A stretch of 42,633 nt of DNA from Candidatus Omnitrophota bacterium (GCA_023248155.1 JAHFFE010000006.1:46523-89155), one strand, 5' to 3'; counted from the stretch's first letter, positions 8,273 to 16,371 are shown. Program-made: numbers and translations. The notes: generated by a model from the sequence alone, not told the origin.

Positions 8273-9132
8273 AGTCGGTCGTTCTCGAGTCTTACGCCAA
8301 AGTCAATTTGTTCCTCGATGTGCTCCAGAAATTTCCGGACGGCTATCATGAATTGCTCACCGTTTTTGAGCGCGTCAGTTTGGCCGACCGGGTGACCGTC
8401 GAACGTGTTTCCGGGTCAGGGATCGGTCTCGAATGCGATGCGGCCGGAGTTCCGGCCGACGAAACCAACCTGGCCGTGAAAGCGGCGCTGGCGTACCGGG
8501 CGGCATGCGGTTGGAGCGACGGTCTGCGCATCATGCTGCAAAAAAATATCCCGGCCGGCGGCGGAATGGGCGGGGGATCGTCCAACGCAGCGGCCGTTTT
8601 GCTGGCGCTCGATCAGCTCAGCGGGCAGGCGCTGCCGCGCACTGCGTTGATCGAATGCGCGCGAGAGTTGGGCGCCGACGTCGCCTTCTTTATGGAGCAG
8701 ACCCCGTTCGGAATCGGCCGCCATCGCGGCGACGTAATCGAGCCGCTGGCATTTCCGGATACCCGGCTCTGGCACCTGCTGGTGACGCCCGAGTTCCCGG
8801 TGCCGACCAAGACCGTTTATCAGTCGCTTCGCTTGACACCCAAACACCCCGATGTTAAAATTATTTTAGGTGCCCTGGAGCAGCGGCAAATTCCCAGGGT
8901 ACAGACATTACTCTACAACGCATTAGAGCCTACCGTGGAAACTCTCTTTCCTGCGATTGCGCGGGTTAAAGATCGAATGATGAAAGATGGGGGAGTGTCC
9001 TCTCCGGTTGTTTCCGGAAGCGGATCGACGGTTTTTTCCGTCTGCGCTTCGGAAGCCGAAGCGAGACAAGCCGCGGAGCGTCTTCAAAAGCTGCAGCCGG
9101 ATTGGCGGATTTTTGCCGCCCGGACAGTCTAG
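8269..9132 (+). CDS. ispE: 4-diphosphocytidyl-2-C-methyl-D-erythritol kinase
   Basis: A GHMP-family kinase of the MEP (non-mevalonate) isoprenoid pathway; it phosphorylates CDP-methylerythritol. The N-terminus 'SYAKVNLFLDVLQKFPDGYHEL' and the ATP-binding 'IPAGGGMGGGSSNAAAVL' are diagnostic, with 'GADVAFFM' and 'VSGSGSTVF' in the C-terminal half. At 287 aa it is the normal length. The start is GTG, overlapping the TGA of the upstream lipoprotein (GTGA). tRNA-Gln follows 29 nt after the stop and may be on the same transcript. In many bacteria ispE lies near prs and rplY; here it is separated from prs by tRNA-Gln, the zinc-ribbon gene, clpX and glmU. Confidence 0.95.
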   Translation: MKSVVLESYAKVNLFLDVLQKFPDGYHELLTVFERVSLADRVTVERVSGSGIGLECDAAGVPADETNLAVKAALAYRAACGWSDGLRIMLQKNIPAGGGMGGGSSNAAAVLLALDQLSGQALPRTALIECARELGADVAFFMEQTPFGIGRHRGDVIEPLAFPDTRLWHLLVTPEFPVPTKTVYQSLRLTPKHPDVKIILGALEQRQIPRVQTLLYNALEPTVETLFPAIARVKDRMMKDGGVSSPVVSGSGSTVFSVCASEAEARQAAERLQKLQPDWRIFAARTV

Positions 9133-9161
9133 GAGGCAGGCAGGGTCTTCAATAAATCGTT

Positions 9162-9235
9162 TGCCCTGTCGTCCAACGGTAGGACGCCAGATTTTGGGTC
9201 TGGTTATCTAGGTTCGAATCCTAGCGGGGCAACCA
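9162..9235 (+). tRNA. tRNA-Gln (anticodon TTG), CCA encoded
   Basis: A full cloverleaf can be drawn: acceptor TGCCCTG/CGGGGCA, D stem GTCC/GGAC, anticodon stem CCAGA/TCTGG with loop TTTTGGG (anticodon TTG), and T stem CTAGG/CCTAG around TTCGAAT. Discriminator A is at 9232 and a genomically encoded CCA at 9233-9235. Its 3' end is duplicated downstream. Confidence 0.95.
9215..9235 (+). repeat. Direct repeat, left copy (3' end of tRNA-Gln)
   Basis: This 21-bp sequence (CGAATCCTAGCGGGG plus CAACCA) recurs identically at 9412-9432. It covers part of the T loop, the T stem, the acceptor strand and CCA. This is the classic region used as an attachment site by tyrosine integrases. Confidence 0.9.
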
Positions 9236-9244
9236 CTTTAGTGG

Positions 9245-9286
9245 TGTCATTTAAGATGCTGAGCAAAGACGATCTCAGCATGACAG
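9245..9286. repeat. Dispersed palindromic repeat, copy A
   Basis: TGTCA...TGACA encloses an 8-bp perfect stem ATGCTGAG/CTCAGCAT with a 10-nt loop ending GACGAT. The second hairpin of the repeat at 21714-21782 has the same length, loop size and loop sequence ending, with two compensatory stem changes. Confidence 0.7.
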
Positions 9287-9411
9287 CTTGGGCAGGATTC
9301 GAGGGGAGCTGCGACTTGGTTCAGGGAGGTCTGACCGAATAGAGAAGACCGACTTCTTTGGGAGCAGCGGGTGGCCGACCTGGAATTCCGCTGATGCGGA
9401 ATGGAAGGCGC

Positions 9412-9432
9412 CGAATCCTAGCGGGGCAACCA
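9412..9432 (+). repeat. Direct repeat, right copy (tRNA-Gln tail)
   Basis: Identical over 21 bp to 9215-9235, but not preceded by a tRNA body. It therefore cannot be a functional tRNA, and it marks the right edge of the insert. Confidence 0.9.
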
Positions 9433-9454
9433 TTTTTGTTGTAGGAGAATGCAG

Positions 9455-9925
9455 ATGAATTGTCCTAAATGTACGATCGGGAAATTAGAGGAAAAAATAG
9501 TCCGCGGGTTGAAAGTAAAGGACGAGATCAACAGCCTGACCGTGGACCAATGTTTTGCCTGCGGGGGTGTTTGGTTCGATGCTGACGAACTGGATCAAGC
9601 GATCAAGCAATGGGTGATTGATGATTTGGAGCAATCATTCTCCATCATTTCCAGCGATCAGAAAGAAAGAAAAGAATTTGATGACCGGTCAATAAAATGC
9701 CCTCGTTGTGCCGGCAAAACCTTATTCAAGAAAAAGATGCACAAGACTGTTGTAGATGTCTGCGGCACATGCAAAGGGATTTGGCTGGATGGAGATGAGT
9801 TGTCTAAATTCGATTCCGGCGATGAGGCGATGCAAGAAGCTCTCGAAGAGGGCGTCAATGATCCGAAATTTGTAGTCCGCTTTGCTGCCAAACTCTTGCT
9901 CTTGTTTCGGAAAAGACCCAATTGA
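9455..9925 (+). CDS. Double zinc-ribbon (zf-TFIIB type) protein
   Basis: A 156-aa protein with two TFIIB-like zinc ribbons: CPKC...CFACGGVWFDADEL at the N-terminus (about residues 3-47) and CPRC...CGTCKGIWLDGDEL in the middle (about residues 78-115). The two are clearly duplicated. The C-terminus has a hydrophobic patch ('FAAKLLLLF') followed by basic residues. Function is unknown; zf-TFIIB proteins are common uncharacterised bacterial regulators or assembly factors. The track starts at ATG 9449, but AGGAG (9443-9447) is only one base away from it, so ATG 9455 with 7-nt spacing is preferred. It lies just after the tRNA-associated insert and before clpX. Confidence 0.8.
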   Translation: MNCPKCTIGKLEEKIVRGLKVKDEINSLTVDQCFACGGVWFDADELDQAIKQWVIDDLEQSFSIISSDQKERKEFDDRSIKCPRCAGKTLFKKKMHKTVVDVCGTCKGIWLDGDELSKFDSGDEAMQEALEEGVNDPKFVVRFAAKLLLLFRKRPN

Positions 9926-9949
9926 CAAACAAAGCAATAAATTAAATCA

Positions 9950-11239
9950 ATGGTAAATACGACCAACACACTCAAAGAAAAATGCTCATTTTGCGGGCGC
10001 GGCCGCGAACGGATCCAGAAACTGTTCAGCGGTCCGGGCGGCGTCTATATTTGCGACCTCTGCGTGAAATTATGCGGACAGATCCTCACCAAAGAAGAGG
10101 AAGTCGCCCAAACTTCCAAAAAAGCGCCGACGCTGCAGGAGCTTCCGAAGCCGGTTGAGATCAAGCAGCAGCTCGATCAATATGTGATCGGACAGAACCG
10201 CGCCAAGCGGCAGCTGGCCGTCGCGGTATACAACCATTACAAGCGGATTTGGGCGCCTCCTTCCGAGCATGACACCGATGTCGAGCTGGAAAAATCAAAC
10301 ATTTTACTGGTCGGTCCGACCGGCTGCGGCAAGACACTGATGGCTCGCACGCTGGCGAAAATTCTGGATGTGCCGTTCGCGCTGTGCGACGCCACGCCGC
10401 TGACCGAGGCCGGATATGTCGGCGAAGATGTCGAGAACGTGCTGCTGCGGCTGCTGCAGAACTGCAACTTTGATGTGAAGCGCGCGCAGATGGGCATCAT
10501 TTACATTGATGAAATCGATAAGATCGGCAAGACGCAGGAAAATGTTTCAATTACGCGCGATGTGTCCGGCGAGGGTGTTCAGCAGGCGCTCTTGAAAATC
10601 GTCGAGGGGACCATCGCCAATGTGCCGCCCCAGGGCGGGCGCAAGCATCCGCAGTCGGAATATCTGCAGGTCGACACCTCCGGCATTTTGTTTATTTGCG
10701 GCGGAACGTTCGTGGGCCTCGACAAAATCATCAGCCGCCGGCTGGGCAAAAAGGTGATCGGTTTTGAGTCGTCGGATAAAGCGTCTGACGTCGCGCAGCC
10801 GATTCAGGATCCGTCGTTCAATGAAATAATCCAGCGGGTTCAGCCGGAGGATATGATCCGGTACGGCATGATTCCGGAGTTCATCGGCCGTTTTCCGGTC
10901 ATGACGCCCTGCAGTTTGCTCAGCGAAGATGAACTGGTGGAAGTAATGATGAAACCGAAAAACGCCGTGGTCCGCCAATATATGAAATTTTTTGAAATGG
11001 AAGGCGTTACGCTGACCGTTCAGCCGGAAGCGCTGCGCATGATTGCGCGGCAGTCGATGGCCAAAGAAACCGGCGCGCGCGCGATCCGCGGCATTCTCGA
11101 AGAGTTGATGATGGAAGTGATGTTCGACCTGCCGGGGCAAAAAGATGTGGTGGAGTGTGTGATTACGCCGGACTGCGTCGCCGGAAAAGCGCCTCCGTTG
11201 TTGATTTCCCGCGGAGACGGCAAGGAGCGCGTCGCTTAA
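9950..11239 (+). CDS. clpX: ATP-dependent Clp protease ATP-binding subunit ClpX
   Basis: An AAA+ unfoldase that delivers tagged substrates to ClpP. The N-terminal zinc-binding domain has C-x2-C...C-x2-C ([15 protein letters not shown]). Walker A is GPTGCGKT, Walker B '[10 protein letters not shown]', and the pore loop '[11 protein letters not shown]' (GYVG) is intact. Later '[12 protein letters not shown]' (RKH-type region) and '[14 protein letters not shown]' (sensor 2) are as expected. The ClpP-docking loop of the IGF type reads 'VIGFES' here. At 429 aa it is the normal length. clpP is not adjacent. Its TAA overlaps the glmU ATG by one base. Confidence 0.96.
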   Translation: MVNTTNTLKEKCSFCGRGRERIQKLFSGPGGVYICDLCVKLCGQILTKEEEVAQTSKKAPTLQELPKPVEIKQQLDQYVIGQNRAKRQLAVAVYNHYKRIWAPPSEHDTDVELEKSNILLVGPTGCGKTLMARTLAKILDVPFALCDATPLTEAGYVGEDVENVLLRLLQNCNFDVKRAQMGIIYIDEIDKIGKTQENVSITRDVSGEGVQQALLKIVEGTIANVPPQGGRKHPQSEYLQVDTSGILFICGGTFVGLDKIISRRLGKKVIGFESSDKASDVAQPIQDPSFNEIIQRVQPEDMIRYGMIPEFIGRFPVMTPCSLLSEDELVEVMMKPKNAVVRQYMKFFEMEGVTLTVQPEALRMIARQSMAKETGARAIRGILEELMMEVMFDLPGQKDVVECVITPDCVAGKAPPLLISRGDGKERVA

Positions 11240-12450
11240 TGGCGGTTTCAAAGCGCCCGATCGCGGCGGTCATTCTGGCCGCCGGAGACGGCACCCGGAT
11301 GTTGTCGCGCATTCCGAAAGTAATTCACGCGCTGTACGGCAAGCCGCTGATCGGCCATGTGCTCGATGCGATTCGCGCCGTCGGCATTGTCAAGATTGTC
11401 GCCGTTTTGGGTTACCGTTCTGATCTGGTGCGCAGTCATCTGGGAACCGGCGTTCAGGTGGTCATTCAGCGGTCGCTGAAAGGGACCGGTCACGCGGTGG
11501 CCCAGGCACTTCCGAAACTCAAAGGGTTTAAGGGCGATGTCGTGATACTCTATGGCGACACGCCGCTGCTGACGCCGCAAACGGTCCGCGGATTGATTGA
11601 GGCGCATCAAAAATCGGGCGCGGCCTGCACGCTGCTGACGGCCCAGTTGAAAGATCCGGCCGGGTACGGCCGCATCGTGCGCGACCGGACCGGGCGCGTG
11701 GTGCGCATCGTCGAAGATGCCGATGCCACGCAGGCCGAGCGGATGATTGAAGAGATTAATGTCGGCGCCTACTGTTTTCAGGCGAAGGCGCTGACGACGG
11801 CGCTGAAGTCGGTTCGTCCGGCACCGAACGGCGAATATTATCTGACCGATACGATTGCCGCTCTGGTCCGGACCGGCCAAAAATTATCGACGGCTCCGAC
11901 GCGCAGCGTGGGCGAATTCATGGGCATCAACACGCGGGCCGATCTGGCGCGCGTCCAGACGATCATGCGTTCGCGCATTCTGGAGCGGTTCATGCTGGGC
12001 GGTGTGACGATCATTGATCCGTACACGACCTACATTGATGGGTCGGCCGTGATCGGGCAGGACACGGTGATTTATCCGCACACGGTGATCGAGCAGGGCG
12101 CCCGAATCGGCAAGCGCTGCCAGGTGGGGCCGTTTTGCAGGATCGGGCCGGGTACCGTGCTGGAAAATGATGTGACGGTAGCCAATTTCGTCGATCTTTC
12201 GCGCAGCCGCGTGGGCGCGCAGTCAAAAATTTTGCATCACAGTTATATCAACCGCGCGCGAATTGGAAAGCGCGTGACAGTGGGTGCCGGTACTGTGACG
12301 GCGCTGGGCGAAGGGCATGGGTCCGGCGGGAGTATGATCCGGGTCGGTGACCGAGTGGAGATTGAAGGGGGAGCATTGTTTCTCGGACCGGTATCGGTCC
12401 GGGCTGGCGTGGTGGTTCCTGCGGGTTCGGCGCTTGGGAGGAAATCATGA
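11239..12450 (+). CDS. glmU: GlmU-type N-acetylglucosamine-1-phosphate uridyltransferase with divergent acetyltransferase half
   Basis: The N-terminal uridyltransferase domain is canonical: 'LAAGDGTRM' with following 'PKVIHALYGKP', 'KGTGHAVAQA', 'YGDTPLL' and 'EINVGAYCF'. It makes UDP-GlcNAc for peptidoglycan and lipid A. The C-terminal left-handed beta-helix (about 255-400) keeps the catalytic His (H333, as in E. coli H363), a Tyr (Y336) and the Arg in 'GPFCRIGPG'. It lacks the CNYDG motif (here ALGEG), the Asn of 'VNIGAG' (here T348) and the Lys after 'NFVE'. The protein is 403 aa against about 456. The acetyltransferase step may be weak, altered or lost. The track start (11155) is too early; ATG 11239 overlaps the clpX stop. 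Confidence 0.85.
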   Translation: MAVSKRPIAAVILAAGDGTRMLSRIPKVIHALYGKPLIGHVLDAIRAVGIVKIVAVLGYRSDLVRSHLGTGVQVVIQRSLKGTGHAVAQALPKLKGFKGDVVILYGDTPLLTPQTVRGLIEAHQKSGAACTLLTAQLKDPAGYGRIVRDRTGRVVRIVEDADATQAERMIEEINVGAYCFQAKALTTALKSVRPAPNGEYYLTDTIAALVRTGQKLSTAPTRSVGEFMGINTRADLARVQTIMRSRILERFMLGGVTIIDPYTTYIDGSAVIGQDTVIYPHTVIEQGARIGKRCQVGPFCRIGPGTVLENDVTVANFVDLSRSRVGAQSKILHHSYINRARIGKRVTVGAGTVTALGEGHGSGGSMIRVGDRVEIEGGALFLGPVSVRAGVVVPAGSALGRKS

Positions 12451-13478
12451 ACGAATATCTGAATAACAAGCCGTTGATTTTTTCGGGGAACGCGAACCGG
12501 GCGTTCGCGGCTGAAGTGGCCGCGGACCTGGGGCTGACCGTGGCCGATGCGCTGGTGGGAAGCTTCAGCGAGGGAGAGGTTCGCGTCAAGATCAATGAAA
12601 ATGTGCGCGGCCGCGATGTTTTTATCATTCAGCCGACCTGTCCGCCGGTCAACGATCATTTGATGGAACTGTTGATCATGATCGACGCGATCCGCCGCGC
12701 CTCGTCGCGCCGGATCACGGCCGTGATTCCGTATTTCGGTTACGCGCGCCAGGACCGCAAGGACCAGCCGCGCGTTCCGATTACGGCGAAGCTGGTGGCC
12801 AATCTGATTACGGTGGCCGGCGCCGATCGCGTGCTGACGATGGACCTGCACGCCGGACAGATTCAGGGTTTTTTTGATATTCCGCTCGATCATCTGTTCG
12901 CCGTGAATGTATTTGTCGATTATTTTACGAAACAGCGTCCGCTCGAGGACCTGGTGGTTGTTTCTCCGGATGTGGGCGGCATCAAGATGGCGCGCGCCTA
13001 CGCGAAGCGGCTCAAGGCCAGCCTCGCGATGGTTGACAAGCGCCGCATCAGCCATATGGATACCGAAGTGATGGATATCATGGGCGAGGTGAAGGGCAAA
13101 ACGGCGCTGATCGTCGATGACCTGGTCTCGACGGCCGGATCGCTGGTTCAGGCCGCGCGCGCGTTGAAGGACGCCGGCGCGAAAGAAGTCTATGCCGCGA
13201 TTTCGCACCCCGTGTTGTCCGGGCCGGCCATTGAACGGTTGGCCACGTCCGAATTGAAAGAATTGGTGGTAACGAACAGCATTCCGCTGACGGCTGAGCG
13301 GCACCTTCCGAAAATCAAGGTGCTCTCGGTCGCGCCATTATTTGCCGAAGCGATTCACTGCATTCATGATGAAGCTTCGATCAGCGGGTTGTTTCAGGAT
13401 CATTGGGAAGAGGACGGTAAAAAAGAGGCTTCCGACAAGAAACCGGAAGCGAAGACAAAGGTTAAGGTCAAGCGATGA
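12447..13478 (+). CDS. prs: Ribose-phosphate pyrophosphokinase (PRPP synthetase)
   Basis: Makes PRPP from ribose-5-phosphate and ATP for nucleotides, histidine and NAD. Visible motifs are 'FSEGEVRVKINENVRGRDVFIIQ', the ATP-binding 'PYFGYARQDRKD', the PRPP motif 'LIVDDLVSTAGSL' and 'TMDLHAGQIQGFFD'. At 343 aa it is longer than the usual 310-320 because of a charged, Lys-rich C-terminal tail after 'SGLFQDHWE'. The start overlaps the glmU stop (ATGA), giving the familiar glmU-prs-rplY order. PRPP links it to hisG in this window. Confidence 0.96.
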   Translation: MNEYLNNKPLIFSGNANRAFAAEVAADLGLTVADALVGSFSEGEVRVKINENVRGRDVFIIQPTCPPVNDHLMELLIMIDAIRRASSRRITAVIPYFGYARQDRKDQPRVPITAKLVANLITVAGADRVLTMDLHAGQIQGFFDIPLDHLFAVNVFVDYFTKQRPLEDLVVVSPDVGGIKMARAYAKRLKASLAMVDKRRISHMDTEVMDIMGEVKGKTALIVDDLVSTAGSLVQAARALKDAGAKEVYAAISHPVLSGPAIERLATSELKELVVTNSIPLTAERHLPKIKVLSVAPLFAEAIHCIHDEASISGLFQDHWEEDGKKEASDKKPEAKTKVKVKR

Positions 13479-14230
13479 AACAGAAAACAGAAAAAGTGGT
13501 ATTGGAAGCTTCGGTTCGTGCGCTTTCGACGAAGGGTGCTTTGGCGGTTGTTCGCGAAAAGGGATTGGTTCCCGCCGTGGTTTACAAAGAGGGCGAGTCG
13601 GCCGTTTCCATTCAGGTGGTCGCCAAGGAACTCAGCCATGTGCTGCATTCCAAGGCCGGAGAGAATGCGCTGATTACGCTGAAGTTTGATTCCGAGTCGA
13701 AACCGGCGCTCAAGGGACACGCGAGCCTGTCCAGCGGCGAGAATGTGGTGCTGATCAAGGAACTGCAGCATCATCCGGTCACGCATCAGTTGCTGCACGT
13801 CGATTTTCACCAGGTTTCTCTGACCAAACGGATCACGGTTTCCGTGCCGCTGTCGGTCAAGGGTGAGTCGATCGGCGTCAAGCAGTTCGGCGGCGTGCTG
13901 GAACATTTGCGCTGGGAGGTGGAAGTTTCCTGTCTTCCGACGGAAATTCCGGCGGAAATCACTGTCGACATCACCGATCTCGGTCTTGGAAAAACGCTGC
14001 ATGTCTCCGATTTGAAACTGCCGGAAAACGTGACGGTCACGACTGACTCGCATCAGCCGATTGTGGCTTGTATCGAGCCGAAGGCCGAAGTGGCTCCGGC
14101 TGAAACGGAAGCGCCTGCGGCGACCGAGCCGGAAGTGCTCAAGCAGAAGAAGCCTGAGGAAGAAGCGGCTGCTGAAGGCGACGCCAAGAAGGGCGGCGAG
14201 GCCAAGCCGAAAGCGGAGGCCAAGAAATAA
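13475..14230 (+). CDS. rplY: Large ribosomal subunit protein bL25 (CTC/TL5 type)
   Basis: Binds 5S rRNA. At 251 aa this is the long CTC form, with the L25 domain (about 1-95, 'GLVPAVVYKEG', 'LLHVDFHQV') followed by the TL5 C-terminal beta domain ('LSVKGESIGVKQFGGVLEHLRWEVEVSCLPTEIP'). It ends in an Ala/Glu/Lys low-complexity tail from about residue 200. It overlaps prs by 4 nt and is followed after 2 nt by pth, a widely conserved pairing. Confidence 0.95.
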   Translation: MKQKTEKVVLEASVRALSTKGALAVVREKGLVPAVVYKEGESAVSIQVVAKELSHVLHSKAGENALITLKFDSESKPALKGHASLSSGENVVLIKELQHHPVTHQLLHVDFHQVSLTKRITVSVPLSVKGESIGVKQFGGVLEHLRWEVEVSCLPTEIPAEITVDITDLGLGKTLHVSDLKLPENVTVTTDSHQPIVACIEPKAEVAPAETEAPAATEPEVLKQKKPEEEAAAEGDAKKGGEAKPKAEAKK

Positions 14231-14232
14231 GG

Positions 14233-14814
14233 GTGAAATGGATTGTTGGGTTGGGGAACCCCGGCAACGAATACGCGGGAACCCGGCACAACATCGGTTT
14301 CATGGTGCTGGAACGGCTGGCCAAACAATGGTCGGCCGGTCGGCCCGAGAAAAACAGCGTCGCGGAAATTCGCGAGGCCCGCGTCAATGGAGAACCGGTA
14401 TTGCTGGTCCGGCCGGTCACCTTCATGAACGCCTCGGGAAAAGCGGTGAAGTTTTTGATGGAACAGCGGCAGTTGGCGCACGAATCGATGCTGGTGGTCT
14501 GCGACGATCTGGCGCTTCCGCTGGGGATGATCCGGATTCGCTCGGAAGGTTCGTCGGGCGGACAGATGGGTTTGGTTTCGATTGCCGAAACAATCGCAAC
14601 GGAACAGTTCGCGCGGCTTCGCGTGGGCATCGGATCCGGCCCGGATTCGGTGCGCGGGGATTTGACTCCGAAAGTGCTGGGGGCTTTTTCCCGCGGCGAG
14701 CAGCCGGCGTTGGAAGAGGGTTTAACGCAAGCCGAGGAAGCCTGCGCAATTTGGATCGCGCAGGGAACTTCCGCGGCGATGAATCGGTTTAACAGAAAGG
14801 TAACGGAGAGTTAA
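14233..14814 (+). CDS. pth: Peptidyl-tRNA hydrolase
   Basis: Releases tRNA from prematurely dropped peptidyl-tRNA. The N-terminus 'VGLGNPGNEYAGTRHNIGF' includes Asn9 and the catalytic His19, and 'FMNASGKAV' and 'CDDLALPLG' carry the other key residues. The normally invariant 'GGHNGL' reads GGQMGL (residues 109-114), replacing the His-Asn pair (H113/N114 in E. coli). Length is 193 aa, as usual. The start is GTG, 2 nt after the rplY stop, with no separate promoter visible. Confidence 0.94.
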   Translation: MKWIVGLGNPGNEYAGTRHNIGFMVLERLAKQWSAGRPEKNSVAEIREARVNGEPVLLVRPVTFMNASGKAVKFLMEQRQLAHESMLVVCDDLALPLGMIRIRSEGSSGGQMGLVSIAETIATEQFARLRVGIGSGPDSVRGDLTPKVLGAFSRGEQPALEEGLTQAEEACAIWIAQGTSAAMNRFNRKVTES

Positions 14815-14816
14815 TT

Positions 14817-15164
14817 ATGGCAGGTTTATTAAGGGAGTACGACGCGCTTTTAATTGTCGACCCGGCGCTCAATGAAGAGAGCCTGGCTCAGTTGAAAACG
14901 CAAGTGGGGGACTTGGTCGCCAAGAACGGCGGCAAGGTCCAGGAGAGCACCGTTCTCGGAAAGCGCCGGCTGACGTTTAAGATCGGTAAATATTCCGAGG
15001 GCAATTACATCCAGGTTCGCATTCAGATGCCGGCTGAAACGGTCGAGCCGTTCAAGCGGACCGTCAATCTGATCGAGCCGGTCGTTCGGGTTATGGTTCT
15101 GACCAGCACCGGTCTTCCGCAGGCGCTGCCGCAGCCGGCCGCCGCGGGCGATGACGAGGATTAA
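14817..15164 (+). CDS. rpsF: Small ribosomal subunit protein bS6
   Basis: A 115-aa 16S rRNA-binding protein of the platform that pairs with bS18. The N-terminal 'LREYDALLIVDPALNEESL' and the central 'GKRRLTFKIGKYSEGNYIQVRI' match the family. The tail 'LPQPAAAGDDED' is acidic, as usual. It starts 2 nt after the pth stop and is followed by ssb and rpsR, the classic order. In several bacteria the bS6:bS18 complex represses this operon through an mRNA structure; I did not identify such a structure here. Confidence 0.95.
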   Translation: MAGLLREYDALLIVDPALNEESLAQLKTQVGDLVAKNGGKVQESTVLGKRRLTFKIGKYSEGNYIQVRIQMPAETVEPFKRTVNLIEPVVRVMVLTSTGLPQALPQPAAAGDDED

Positions 15165-15167
15165 TTG

Positions 15168-15635
15168 ATGGCCAATCTGAACAAGGTGTTTATGATTGGA
15201 AATCTGACGCGGGATCCGGAATTGCGGTATATCCCCAGCGGGACCGCCGTCGCCAGTTTCACGCTGGCGTCGAACCGGGTTTATAATTCCGCTGCCGGCG
15301 AAAAAAAGGAAGAAACCTGCTTCGTGCGGATCGTCGCATGGGCGCGCCAGGCCGAGTTATGCGGAGAGTACCTCACCAAAGGAACGCCGGTGTTCGTCGA
15401 GGGGCGGCTGCAGAGCCGTTCGTGGGAGACGCCCGACGGTCAGAAACGGTCGACCTTGGAGGTTGTAGCTCAGAACATACAATTCTTGGGGCGTGCCAAA
15501 GGCGCGGGGGATTCGTCCCGTGCCGCTAAGCCTTCGGATTCCGGCATATTGCCGGATGAACCGCCGGCTGGATCCGACACAGCAGCAGATCTTCCTCCGG
15601 AAGGAGAAGAAACATCAGGAGAGGTGCCGTTTTAA
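15168..15635 (+). CDS. ssb: Single-stranded DNA-binding protein
   Basis: A 155-aa protein with an OB fold (about 1-110): '[33 protein letters not shown]', '[30 protein letters not shown]' and '[10 protein letters not shown]'. These are followed by an intrinsically disordered acidic linker and the C-terminal docking peptide ending 'EVPF' (usual DDDIPF), used by replication and repair partners. The track begins at a TTG (15165); the adjacent ATG (15168) gives the standard MANLNKV start. Its TAA overlaps the rpsR ATG. Confidence 0.95.
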   Translation: MANLNKVFMIGNLTRDPELRYIPSGTAVASFTLASNRVYNSAAGEKKEETCFVRIVAWARQAELCGEYLTKGTPVFVEGRLQSRSWETPDGQKRSTLEVVAQNIQFLGRAKGAGDSSRAAKPSDSGILPDEPPAGSDTAADLPPEGEETSGEVPF

Positions 15636-15910
15636 TGAGAGACAATAAACCGAAGAAGAAAATCGTCAAGAAGTCCTTTTCGTCGGATCGCCGGCGCGTG
15701 CTCCGTAAAAAGGTCTGCAAGTTTTGTTCTGCCAAGTCGCCGGCGCTGGATTTCCGCGACTCGCACCGGCTACTGAAGTTCACATCCGAACGGGGGAAAA
15801 TTCTTCCGCGCCGGATTTCGGGCAACTGTTCCCGTCATCAGCGGACGCTGGCCCGCGCGATCAAGCGCGCGCGTTCCATCGCGTTGATGCCGTATTTAGC
15901 TGCCGGCTAA
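15635..15910 (+). CDS. rpsR: Small ribosomal subunit protein bS18 (zinc-binding form)
   Basis: A 91-aa protein with the bS18 core '[49 protein letters not shown]'. It has a CKFC pair upstream and a later Cys-x2-His, which makes it the C+ (zinc-ribbon) form that does not need the zinc-free paralogue. The N-terminal 25 residues are very basic. It overlaps ssb by one base and is followed after one base by rplI. Confidence 0.96.
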   Translation: MRDNKPKKKIVKKSFSSDRRRVLRKKVCKFCSAKSPALDFRDSHRLLKFTSERGKILPRRISGNCSRHQRTLARAIKRARSIALMPYLAAG

Positions 15911-15911
15911 A

Positions 15912-16355
15912 ATGGATGTGGTTCTGCTGAAAGACGTGCAGGGAATCGGAAAAACCGGCCAGACCGTTTCAGTAAAGGACGGGTATGGCCGGAATTTGCT
16001 GATTCCGCGCGGGTGGGCCGTTTCGGCCTCGGCCGGCGCCGCGGCTCAGGCGAAAGCACAGCAGGTGGTTCAGCAGAGAACCGCGCAGGTCAACCGCCAG
16101 CGCGCCGAAGAAATTGCGCGCCGCATCGAAGCCGCGCCGTGTGTCATTACGGTTCCGGTCGGCGATCAGGGAAAACTGCACGGCGCCGTGACCTCGTCGG
16201 GCATAGCCAGTTCGCTGCAGAAGCAGGGCCTTGAGGTGGACAAGCAGCAGATTCTTTTGGAAAAACCGCTGGCCCAGCTGGGCGAATATGCGGTGCCGGT
16301 CCGTCTGCATCCGGACGTGAAGGCGACGGTCCGCGTGATCCTATCGAAAGCGTAA
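15912..16355 (+). CDS. rplI: Large ribosomal subunit protein bL9
   Basis: A 147-aa 23S rRNA-binding protein. The N-terminal domain 'MDVVLLKDVQGIGKTGQTVSVKDGYGRNLLIPRGWAV' is diagnostic, followed by the long connecting helix (about 45-75) and a C-terminal domain containing 'GKLHGAVTSSGIA'. It is a normal-length member of the rpsF-ssb-rpsR-rplI-dnaB block. Confidence 0.95.
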   Translation: MDVVLLKDVQGIGKTGQTVSVKDGYGRNLLIPRGWAVSASAGAAAQAKAQQVVQQRTAQVNRQRAEEIARRIEAAPCVITVPVGDQGKLHGAVTSSGIASSLQKQGLEVDKQQILLEKPLAQLGEYAVPVRLHPDVKATVRVILSKA

Positions 16356-16371
16356 GCGAGAGAACACTGTT

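Larger units (their letters stand above)
9236..9432. mobile_element. Candidate 197-bp insert at the tRNA-Gln 3' end, no gene inside
   Basis: The stretch between the two copies of the tRNA 3' end contains no credible ORF. It holds a palindromic repeat (9245-9286) and a perfect 7-bp hairpin ATTCCGC/GCGGAAT (9385-9402). The right end is a second copy of the tRNA tail (9412-9432), followed by a T-rich run (CCATTTTTG) that could have been the original tRNA flank. The arrangement looks like attL/attR of a deleted integrative element or a small element that targets the tRNA tail. No integrase is present, so this is a remnant at most. Confidence 0.45.

Noticed and set aside
9300-9411. Possible degenerate second tRNA or small RNA before the right repeat copy
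   Set aside because: Apart from the 21-bp tail no D or anticodon arm can be drawn, so only the tail duplication is supported.
9922-9950. TTGACA upstream of clpX as a promoter -35 box
   Set aside because: No acceptable -10 lies at 16-18 nt; the best candidate (TAAATC, 15 nt) would place the start inside the clpX gene.
12243-13304. 353-aa minus-strand ORF
   Set aside because: Antisense to prs and the end of glmU. Composition is Arg/His-rich, as expected from the GC-rich complementary frame.
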